Positions 1 through 4,975 of a stretch of 9,404 bases of DNA are shown one piece after another. Under the pieces are notes generated by a model. That model searched no databases. It was given only the letters and a program-made list of their open reading frames with translations, and was not told where the DNA came from. This DNA is from Deltaproteobacteria bacterium (GTDB lineage Bacteria > UBA10199 > SPLOWO2-01-44-7). Within the stretch, counting starts at the first letter, position 1; each line of letters starts with the position of its first letter. The stretch spans positions 1 to 9,404 of the forward strand of contig JACQMB010000001.1 of assembly GCA_016203765.1 (NCBI GenBank), in the 5' to 3' direction. Position numbers and translations under genes: made by a program.

Positions 1-2
1 CC

Positions 3-1274
3 AGCCCGCCCCTCCCCGTTCAAAAAAGGCCGGCGGCAAAAAAACAACCGGAGGCAAAAAAAATCATCCTCCCCTCCGGGGTGCGGCTTATTTTGAAGGA
101 AGACCACGCCCTCCCCATCGTGGCGATCACCGCCTGTTTCCAGGGCGGGCTGTTGGCGGAGACCCCTAAAAACAACGGGATCGGCGCCCTGATGGCCCAT
201 TGCATCACCAAGGGGACACGGGAGCGCTCCTCCCTGGAAGTGGCCGAGACGATCGAAAAAACGGCCGGCCAACTGGAAGGCTTCAGCGGCAAGAACTCCT
301 TCGGCCTGCGCAGCGAATTTTTGGCCGAATACACGGAAAAGGCCCTGGGACTTTTTTTCGAGGTTCTGTTCGAGCCGGCGTGGGACCCCAAAGAGTTCGC
401 CAAGGAAAAGGCCTTCAACCTGGAGGCCATCAGAAATCTGGAGGACAATCTCTCGGCCCTGGCCTTCCACCATTTTCAAAAAACACTTTTTAATCATCAC
501 CCCTATGGGATGCGGGAACTGGGAGACAAAAAATCGCTCCAGGCCCTCACCCCGGCCCACCTGAAACAATGGCATCAAAAAATCCTCGGCGCCAAAAATA
601 TGGTCCTCTCCATGGTCGGGGATATTTCCGAAAAAGAGGGCGCGGCGCTTTTAAACAAACACCTGGGGGGACTTTCCAAAAAAGGTTATCCCTTTGCCAA
701 GCCGCCCTCCGCCCGCAAACCCGGCCAAATTCAAAGAACGGTTGTCACCAAAAAAAAGGAACAGGCCCATCTGGTCTTGGGATTTCTGGGGCCGACCTTC
801 ACCAGCCCCGACTACTACCCGATGACCGTCCTCAACGACATTTTATCGGGGATGGGGGGACGTCTGTTCATTGAGTTGAGGGACAAACTGAGTCTCGCTT
901 ATTCCGTAACGTCCGTTTACAGCGCGGGGTTGGATCCGGGATACTTTGCGGTCTATATTGGATGCGAGCCCGCCAAGGTCTCCACCGCCACTCAGGCCAT
1001 TCAAAAAGAGCTGGAAAAAATCATCGCCGCGCCGGTGGAGCCCAAAGAGCTGGAGAAAACCAAGCAACACTTGGTGGGGACCTATGAATTGGAACTGCAG
1101 AGAAATTTGGGCCTCTCCCAAATGTTCGGCTTCGACGAACTCTACGGCCAGGGTTTCAAGGATGTGCTCCGTTTTCCGGAAAAAATTCTTCGCGTGACCC
1201 GCGAGGATGTGCTCAACGCGGCGAAGAAATATATTGATTTAAAAAGCTACGTCTTATCCATTGTCCAGCCTTAG
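3..1274 (+). CDS. M16-family zinc peptidase, C-terminal catalytically degenerate half (5' end outside window)
   Basis: The frame is open from the window edge, so the gene starts upstream. A GTG at 81 could be called as a start, but the preceding codons form a Lys/Pro/Ala/Gln linker running into the family-typical LPSGVRLIL strand, so it is probably internal. The visible part has the two-lobed M16 layout. The first lobe has GIGALMAHCITKGT (about 177-220) where active members have G-x-x-H-F-x-E-H. The HxxEH zinc motif is thus AxxAH, with two ligands or catalytic residues lost. The second lobe keeps the GGRLFIELRDKLSLAYSV segment (about 856-905) with the conserved Arg...Tyr pair that grips substrate. 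This fits the non-catalytic half of a two-unit M16 protein (as in PqqL-like or pitrilysin-type proteins), or an inactive partner subunit of an MPP-like pair. A catalytic half may lie just upstream. Family call is firm; partner arrangement is inferred. Confidence 0.88.
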   Translation, partial: SPPLPVQKRPAAKKQPEAKKIILPSGVRLILKEDHALPIVAITACFQGGLLAETPKNNGIGALMAHCITKGTRERSSLEVAETIEKTAGQLEGFSGKNSFGLRSEFLAEYTEKALGLFFEVLFEPAWDPKEFAKEKAFNLEAIRNLEDNLSALAFHHFQKTLFNHHPYGMRELGDKKSLQALTPAHLKQWHQKILGAKNMVLSMVGDISEKEGAALLNKHLGGLSKKGYPFAKPPSARKPGQIQRTVVTKKKEQAHLVLGFLGPTFTSPDYYPMTVLNDILSGMGGRLFIELRDKLSLAYSVTSVYSAGLDPGYFAVYIGCEPAKVSTATQAIQKELEKIIAAPVEPKELEKTKQHLVGTYELELQRNLGLSQMFGFDELYGQGFKDVLRFPEKILRVTREDVLNAAKKYIDLKSYVLSIVQP

Positions 1275-1306
1275 AGCGCGTAACAAAATGACGTGTAAAT
1301 CGTGGC

Positions 1307-1381
1307 CACGAAGAAGCGGATACCTCGTGATGAAGGAAGATATCGTGTTTCCCCTTTTCACGAGGTATCCGCTTCTTCGTG
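1307..1381. repeat. Perfect 24-bp inverted repeat (long hairpin element)
   Basis: The left arm (1307-1330) and right arm (1358-1381) are exact reverse complements, 24 of 24. A further four pairs can form inside them (AAGG at 1333-1336 with CCTT at 1353-1356). A separate 10-bp palindrome, CGTGGCCACG, abuts the left arm at 1301-1310. The element sits in the 124-nt gap between the M16 gene and the next small ORF. No T-run follows the right arm, so it is not a typical intrinsic terminator, though the RNA hairpin could still end transcription or protect the 3' end of the M16 mRNA. Perfect arms suggest recent origin or selection. It could be one copy of a dispersed palindromic family or a tiny MITE-like element; a target-site duplication was not recognised. 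Confidence 0.85.
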
Positions 1382-1398
1382 AACGTTCTTAAGTTGTC

Positions 1399-1575
1399 AT
1401 GAAAACGCCCTTATGGATGGTTGCGCCTCTGCTCGTTGCCCTTGCCGGGGCGGCGCCTCTCTCCTGCACCCCGCGGAGAAAAGAGATGGGCGGCGATCAA
1501 GTGGAAACCAAAACCGAAAAGGCAAAGAAGGAGAGGCGGACAAAACCGCTGCCGGAAGGGGCGGTGGCAAAGTGA
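1399..1575 (+). CDS. Small putative exported protein, 58 aa
   Basis: The ATG at 1399 opens a 58-residue frame. It has a short N-terminus with one Lys, a hydrophobic core (residues 5-22, LWMVAPLLVALAGAAPL), then Cys23, then a very polar tail rich in Lys, Glu and Arg ending at TGA 1573-1575. The hydrophobic start followed by Ser-Cys resembles a lipoprotein signal, but the residues before the Cys are P-L-S rather than the usual L-A/S-G/A, so the lipobox is weak. A type I site after the Ala-Gly-Ala-Ala run is an alternative. No good Shine-Dalgarno sequence is visible upstream of 1399. A longer overlapping frame (1413-1607) has no signal or domain character and was judged a shadow. Function unknown; it may be a non-coding gap. 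Confidence 0.4.
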   Translation: MKTPLWMVAPLLVALAGAAPLSCTPRRKEMGGDQVETKTEKAKKERRTKPLPEGAVAK

Positions 1576-1603
1576 TGGTTGTTATACGTCGCGCTGATTT
1601 TTC

Positions 1604-1632
1604 TTGAAGAGCCGCCGCCGACCTCGTACAAT
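1604..1632 (+). promoter_or_regulatory. Sigma-70-like promoter upstream of the secreted 175-aa protein
   Basis: TTGAAG at 1604-1609 and TACAAT at 1627-1632 are separated by exactly 17 bp. They match the consensus TTGACA/TATAAT at 4 of 6 and 5 of 6 positions. Transcription would begin near 1639, giving a leader of about 28 nt that contains the strong ribosome binding site of the gene starting at 1667. Prediction by eye only. Confidence 0.5.
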
Positions 1633-1666
1633 ATCTGTAAATCTCGAGCGAGGAAAGGAGGACAAT

Positions 1667-2194
1667 ATGAAAAAATTACTCGCTTGGGGAGGAATGGGAA
1701 TCGCGGGGTTGCTACTCGCCACACAGGCCTGGTCCGTGCAATACACCAAAAGCGCGGACAAGATGACGATCGTCGTCGATCAGGCCTTCGAGTTTCACAA
1801 GCCCGACAAGAAGTGGGACACCCAGAAGGTCAGAAAAGACCCAAACACACCCTTAAAGTGGGTCTTTAAACAGGCCGGTCCCGACCCGGTGATCACGCTC
1901 AAATACCTCGATCTTGCCAAGGGCAAAAATCTAAGCAAGATCGCCGACCACCTCAAGATGGAGTATAAACTCCAAGGGATCAACATCCAAAAGGTGGAGC
2001 AAAAAACGATCAACGGGAATCGTGCCCTGTTGTTGCAGGGGCTCAATCCCTCCAAGGATGAGCGTCTTCTGATCGGGGTCTTGGTGGGGCCCAACCAAGG
2101 TTACATCCTGGAATGCGCCTCGGAGGCGGATGACTTCAACGCCATCAAAGGGCATTTCCGGCAGGCCATCAATACGGCACGGATCTTGAAATAG
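1667..2194 (+). CDS. Secreted protein of unknown function, 175 aa
   Basis: The start at 1667 is chosen because AAGGAGG (1655-1661) sits 5 nt upstream and the product then begins with a textbook signal peptide: MKK, a hydrophobic stretch from about residue 4 to 20, and a likely type I cleavage after A-W-S (residue 23). A longer start at 1604 would add 21 charged residues in front of the signal and overlap the predicted -35 box. The mature part (about 152 aa) has a single Cys (150) and alternating strands and helices. It ends in a region reading GYILECASEADDFNAIKGHFRQAINTARI in outline, reminiscent of the last strand and helix of PsbP/Mog1-like or DUF1795-like folds. That resemblance is weak and by pattern only. 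It is probably periplasmic in a Gram-negative cell. It ends 3 nt before the convergent DNA glycosylase gene, with no terminator visible between them. Confidence 0.82.
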   Translation: MKKLLAWGGMGIAGLLLATQAWSVQYTKSADKMTIVVDQAFEFHKPDKKWDTQKVRKDPNTPLKWVFKQAGPDPVITLKYLDLAKGKNLSKIADHLKMEYKLQGINIQKVEQKTINGNRALLLQGLNPSKDERLLIGVLVGPNQGYILECASEADDFNAIKGHFRQAINTARILK

Positions 2195-2197
2195 CGA

Positions 2198-2848
2198 TCA
2201 CCAGTTCAAGCCGTTCAGCGGGCACTGGTCACAACGCGGGTTGTTACGGCAAAAATCTTTGCCGATGTTGACCAGTTGGGCGTGATATTCGTTGTAGAAG
2301 GAGACATCCGGCTTGAGGCGTTGCAGGAAGAAATCCTGCAGTGCCTCATAGGGTGTCTCCTTTTTTGTCAGATAGTGCCGGGAAAGAATCCGTCGGGTGT
2401 AGGCGTCGATCACAAAGACCGGTTTGGCCAGCGCATACAACAGAATCGAGTCGGCCGTTTCCGGGCCGATGCCGTTCACGGCCAGGAGTTTTTCGCGGAG
2501 CTCGGCCGACGGCCGGCGCTTCATCTTTGAGATATTTCCATTATATTCCGCCATCAGGAATTTTAAAAAATGGCGAAGCCGTTTGGTCTTCACGTTAAAA
2601 TAGCCGGCCGGCCGAATCAGGCGGGCCAGCTTTTGAGGCGGCAGTTTCAACAATTTTTTTGGATCGAGCAGGCGGTTCTTTTTTAAATTGCGGATTGCCT
2701 TCTCAACGTTGGTCCACGCGGTATTCTGCGTGAGAATGGCCCCCACCATCACTTCAAAAGGGGTCTCGCCGGGCCACCAGTGGAGGGGGCCGTAGTGTTT
2801 GAAGGTGCGCCGGTAGAGTTGGCGGAGCAGGCTACTCCTTTTTTTCAT
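2198..2848 (-). CDS. MagIII-like DNA glycosylase of the endonuclease III (HhH-GPD) superfamily, 216 aa
   Basis: A base-excision repair glycosylase that would remove damaged, probably alkylated, bases. The helix-hairpin-helix is at residues 121-141 (AVNGIGPETADSILLYAL) and is followed by the catalytic Asp148 in VFVIDAYTRRI. In endonuclease III the hairpin carries GRKT with the lyase Lys. Here the motif is GPET with Glu130, so a monofunctional glycosylase is expected rather than an AP lyase. Residues Trp24-Trp25-Pro26 and aromatic Trp45 after TQNTA match, as I recall, the base-binding pocket of Helicobacter MagIII, a 3-methyladenine glycosylase of about this length. The C-terminus has Cys200, Cys206 and Cys209, but the fourth Cys of the usual C-x6-C-x2-C-x5-C iron-sulfur loop is absent (Asn215). 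Last gene of a three-gene operon; its start overlaps the upstream gene by 17 nt. Confidence 0.9.
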   Translation of the reverse strand: MKKRSSLLRQLYRRTFKHYGPLHWWPGETPFEVMVGAILTQNTAWTNVEKAIRNLKKNRLLDPKKLLKLPPQKLARLIRPAGYFNVKTKRLRHFLKFLMAEYNGNISKMKRRPSAELREKLLAVNGIGPETADSILLYALAKPVFVIDAYTRRILSRHYLTKKETPYEALQDFFLQRLKPDVSFYNEYHAQLVNIGKDFCRNNPRCDQCPLNGLNW

Positions 2849-3146
2849 CGGTCTTTTCCGGTTGTGCCTCTTTTTTGGGTTCTTCTTTCTTGGGTTCTTC
2901 CTTGGGCGCCTCCTCCTTGAGAACCTCCTGACCCTTCAACAACCCGGCATAATGGGTTTCACACAAGCCAAACCGAAACAACGGCTTGCGGCAATTTTCG
3001 CCGGAACAAGTTTTGTAACGAGCTTTTTTGGGCATTTCACCTGCCCGCCATTTTTTGAAATGGGTGTTGCAATAGCCCTTGGCCCGATAAGGCCGTTTGC
3101 ACCCCTCCACCTTGCAGTTTTTGGACTTAGAAGCCGCCGTTTCCAT
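2832..3146 (-). CDS. Small protein with two Cys3His zinc-finger-like repeats and a Lys/Glu/Pro tail, 104 aa
   Basis: Two copies of an identically spaced motif C-x4-C-x9-C-x2-H are visible: Cys11, Cys16, Cys26, His29 and Cys47, Cys52, Cys62, His65. Both have a Gly just before the third Cys and an aromatic residue after the His (KGYCNTHF, FGLCETHY). Each would bind one zinc ion. Similar C...GC...GlC..Hy units occur as short zinc-binding modules in assorted bacterial and phage proteins, often next to nucleic-acid-binding domains. Residues 77-104 are a low-complexity tail of Glu, Lys and Pro (EEPKKEEPKKE), probably disordered. No signal peptide, so cytoplasmic. It overlaps the upstream membrane protein gene by 20 nt and the downstream glycosylase by 17 nt, implying translational coupling. 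Nucleic-acid binding is inferred; exact function unknown. Confidence 0.75.
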   Translation of the reverse strand: METAASKSKNCKVEGCKRPYRAKGYCNTHFKKWRAGEMPKKARYKTCSGENCRKPLFRFGLCETHYAGLLKGQEVLKEEAPKEEPKKEEPKKEAQPEKTDEKKE

Positions 3147-3420
3147 ATTTTTCCCCCGCTTTCTTTTGGATCATTTTGTCCAGTTCCTTTCTGTCCTCGT
3201 CGGTGACATCCTCCAGAATTTCTTCACCTAGACTCTTTAACATGCCTCCGAAAAACATTTTAAAATCTTTCCAGCTTTGGCGAAAATCTTCGGAGGCGAC
3301 GTAACTTTTGGCCTTCTGATAGACCGGCACCCCCCCCACCTTGTAGTGCGCCGCCCAAAACAACCCGACGGCCGCCAAGGCCAAAACCAGCAGTTTCTTC
3401 AGCCACCGGAACAAAAACAT
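3127..3420 (-). CDS. Small single-pass membrane protein of unknown function, 97 aa
   Basis: The N-terminus is a signal-anchor: Arg5, Lys8, Lys9, then a hydrophobic helix at about residues 10-24 (LLVLALAAVGLFWAA). No clear cleavage site follows. The remaining 70 residues are amphipathic and charged, with a likely helical segment (ILEDVTDEDRKELDKMIQKK). By the positive-inside rule the tail is outside the cytoplasm. AAGGA lies about 11 nt before the ATG on the minus strand, a loose ribosome binding site. First gene of the minus-strand operon; it overlaps the zinc-finger gene by 20 nt and is divergent from the response regulator across an 80-bp gap. No family recognised. Confidence 0.7.
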   Translation of the reverse strand: MFLFRWLKKLLVLALAAVGLFWAAHYKVGGVPVYQKAKSYVASEDFRQSWKDFKMFFGGMLKSLGEEILEDVTDEDRKELDKMIQKKAGEKYGNGGF

Positions 3421-3488
3421 GGGCTATACATTCCTTTTGAAAGGAGCAACTGTCAAGTCATTTATTGTCATTCTATCCCTTCCCTGTT

Positions 3489-3495
3489 AGGATGG
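3489..3495 (+). promoter_or_regulatory. Ribosome binding site that sets the response-regulator start
   Basis: AGGATGG ends 5 nt before the ATG at 3501. The competing ATG at 3492 lies inside this element and has only pyrimidine-rich sequence before it. The TTG at 3465 would add 12 residues with no support. Starting at 3501 gives MAKPRVLIVDDN, the usual beginning of a receiver domain. Confidence 0.65.
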
Positions 3496-3500
3496 TTTCT

Positions 3501-4463
3501 ATGGCCAAGCCGCGCGTTCTGATCGTCGATGACAATCCGGTCAACGTGGAGTTGTTGAAGGCGCAGTTGAAGCCGTATCCCTACGCCATTGAAACGGCCT
3601 TTGACGGCGAAGAGGCCCTCAAAAAAATCCACGATACCATGCCCGATCTTGTCTTGCTCGACCTGATGATGCCCAAGGTCTCCGGCTACGAGGTCTGCCG
3701 GGCGATCAAACAAAACAAAGAGACCCAGTTTATTCCGGTCATCGTCATCACCGCCCTTTCGGAATTGGATGACAAACTGAAGGCGATCGAATTGGGGGCC
3801 GACGATTTTTTGGTCAAACCGTTTAACAAGCTGGAGTTGACCACCCGGATCAAATCTCTGCTCAACCTCAAGGCCCTCCACGATGATGTCGATCGCTCCG
3901 AAAACATCCTGTTCAGCCTGGTCAAGGCCCTCGAGGCCAAAGATGTCTATACCCGCGGCCACTCCGAGCGGGTGGCCTTGATGGGAGTTCAGCTGGCGAG
4001 ACACCTGGGGGTTGAGGAAAAAGAGATCGAAGTGTTGCGCAAGGGGGCGCTCTTGCACGACATCGGCAAGATCGGCGTCAAAGAAGAGGTCCTCCTCAAG
4101 CCGGGGCGGCTCACCGAAGAGGAGATGAAACATATCCAGATTCACCCCTCGGTCGGTTTTGATATTTGCAAACCGCTCAAGTCGCTTGCCCCGTGTCTTT
4201 GTTGCGTTCGTTCCCACCATGAACGGATCGACGGCGAAGGCTATCCCGACCATTTGACCGACAAAGACATTCCCCTTATTGCCAAAATCATCGCGGTGGT
4301 GGATGGTTATGACGCCATGGTGACCGACCGCCCCTACCGCAAAAAGATGCCGAAGGAAGACGCCATTAAAATTTTTGAAAAGGAAAAAAAATCGGGGCAA
4401 TGGGATTTGACGCTGGTGGAAGCCTTCCTCATGATGATCCGCTCCAAAAATGAAAAAAAGTAG
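3501..4463 (+). CDS. Response regulator with receiver and HD-GYP domains, probable c-di-GMP phosphodiesterase, 320 aa
   Basis: Residues 1-120 are a receiver domain: acidic pair Asp10-Asp11, phosphoacceptor Asp54 in LVLLDLMMP, Thr84 and Lys106 (VKPF). Residues from about 135 to 320 form an HD-GYP domain: His154, the His186-Asp187 pair in LLHDIGKIG, His211, and the HHE-x2-DGEGYP signature at 239-249, with Asp268. All residues expected for the metal centre and the GYP loop are present, so hydrolysis of cyclic-di-GMP is likely, controlled by phosphorylation from an unlinked sensor kinase. Odd point: PCLCCVR (231-237) just before the HHE ligands carries three Cys where relatives usually have hydrophobic residues. 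The gene overlaps the downstream nfeD start by 14 nt, so it is probably co-transcribed and translationally coupled with the membrane cluster. Confidence 0.95.
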   Translation: MAKPRVLIVDDNPVNVELLKAQLKPYPYAIETAFDGEEALKKIHDTMPDLVLLDLMMPKVSGYEVCRAIKQNKETQFIPVIVITALSELDDKLKAIELGADDFLVKPFNKLELTTRIKSLLNLKALHDDVDRSENILFSLVKALEAKDVYTRGHSERVALMGVQLARHLGVEEKEIEVLRKGALLHDIGKIGVKEEVLLKPGRLTEEEMKHIQIHPSVGFDICKPLKSLAPCLCCVRSHHERIDGEGYPDHLTDKDIPLIAKIIAVVDGYDAMVTDRPYRKKMPKEDAIKIFEKEKKSGQWDLTLVEAFLMMIRSKNEKK

Positions 4464-4959
4464 CCTAGTCTTTTTCGTTTTTCTTCTTTTGTCCGTAGTC
4501 CGTGGTCCGTGGTCCGTAGTCCATGCCCCTTCCCCCATCTACCGCATCCAAATCGAGGACTACATCATCCATCCGATCACCGCCGAGTATATCGCGAAGG
4601 CCCTGGAGCGGGCGGAAGCCGAAAACGCCCAAGCCCTGTTGATTGTGATGGATACCCCCGGCGGTCTCCTGGAATCGACCCGCGAGATCGTCAAAAAAAT
4701 TATGAACACCCCGGTGCCGGTCATCGTTTACGTCTCCCCCGCCGGTTCTCGCGCCGCCTCGGCCGGCGTTTTTATCACCCTGGCCGCCCACGTGGCCGCC
4801 ATGGCGCCAACCACGCATATCGGAGCGGCCCATCCGGTGGAGTTGGGGGAAGGGGATCGGAATCCATTTAAGGACTTGGGGGAAAAAGAGGGACCGGGGA
4901 CGGAAGAAAAGGGACCGAGGACCACGGACCACGGACCACGGACCACGGACCAAGAATAA
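4450..4959 (+). CDS. NfeD/ClpP-class membrane serine protease, N-terminal fragment (signal peptide and Ser half of the active site)
   Basis: The 5' part of an NfeD1b-type gene. Residues 1-26 are a signal peptide (MKKSS, hydrophobic core 6-15, then SVVRGPWSVVHA encoded by a 7-bp repeat array). Residues 30-132 are the ClpP-class fold: MDTPGGLLESTREIV, VSPAGSRAASAG with the probable nucleophile Ser104, and the AAHVAAMAPTTHIGAAHPV segment. After residue about 144 the family sequence stops and a repeat-derived tail (GPRTTDHGPRTTDQE) runs to a stop at 4957-4959. The catalytic Lys of this family (Lys138 in archaeal PH1510, by recall) falls in the next frame, so this fragment alone should be inactive. 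Removing one 7-bp unit would join the two frames. The start overlaps the response regulator by 14 nt without its own clear ribosome binding site. Either a switchable gene in the OFF state, a pseudogene, or a sequencing/assembly slip. Confidence 0.85.
   Translation: MKKSSLVFFVFLLLSVVRGPWSVVHAPSPIYRIQIEDYIIHPITAEYIAKALERAEAENAQALLIVMDTPGGLLESTREIVKKIMNTPVPVIVYVSPAGSRAASAGVFITLAAHVAAMAPTTHIGAAHPVELGEGDRNPFKDLGEKEGPGTEEKGPRTTDHGPRTTDQE
4491..4522 (-). repeat. 7-bp tandem repeat array in the nfeD signal-peptide region
   Basis: Read on the plus strand the units are GTCCGTA, GTCCGTG, GTCCGTG, GTCCGTA and a partial GTCC. On the minus strand this is the same GGAC-Y-AC heptamer family as the array at 4891-4951. 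Against 4919-4950 it matches at 30 of 32 positions in inverted orientation, 396 bp away. In frame it encodes SVVRGPWSVV within the signal peptide. Gain or loss of a unit would put the protease domain out of frame with the ATG at 4450. Confidence 0.85.
4891..4951 (+). repeat. 7-bp tandem repeat array at the break between the two nfeD frames
   Basis: From 4891 onward a strict 7-bp register can be followed: GGACCGG, GGACGGA, a degenerate AGAAAAG, GGACCGA, then four GGACCAC units (4919-4946) and a partial GGACC (4947-4951). The four identical units are the part most prone to slippage. The upstream nfeD frame reads through and stops 6 nt after the array; the downstream frame is also open through the whole array. 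Compared with NfeD relatives, the protein segment encoded here is an insertion of roughly 20-30 residues between the GAAHPV loop and the EKIMQD helix. Confidence 0.9.
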
Positions 4960-4973
4960 GAGAGAAATCTCTC
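4960..4973. other. Small perfect inverted repeat just before the second nfeD frame
   Basis: GAGAGA and TCTCTC, separated by two A residues, lie 2 nt before the ATG at 4976. This is where a ribosome binding site for independent initiation would be. The GAGAG purines could act as a weak site or be hidden in a short stem. The loop is tight and the effect uncertain. Confidence 0.4.
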
Positions 4974-4975
4974 CC

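Noticed and set aside
1604..1666. Upstream start of the secreted protein at 1604
   Set aside because: It adds a charged extension before a clear signal peptide, while AAGGAGG is ideally placed for 1667.
3420..3456. Minus-strand TTGACA (3456-3451) as the -35 box of the three-gene operon
   Set aside because: The -35 is perfect, but the only -10-like sequences (TGTATA, TATAGC) lie 20-22 bp away, too far for a confident promoter call.
3465..3500. TTG start at 3465 for the response regulator, and TTGTCA-17-TAGGAT as a promoter
   Set aside because: The added residues are not receiver-like. The supposed -10 box overlaps the ribosome binding site and would put transcription start at the start codon.
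3468..4538. 356-aa open frame on the minus strand opposite the response regulator
   Set aside because: It is antisense to a gene with complete receiver and HD-GYP motifs, has no recognisable domain, and is rich in residues typical of reverse-frame reading.
4880..4975. Programmed +1 ribosomal frameshift joining the nfeD halves
   Set aside because: No slippery heptamer with a stop-codon pause or downstream structure of known type is seen; DNA-level repeat change explains the offset better.
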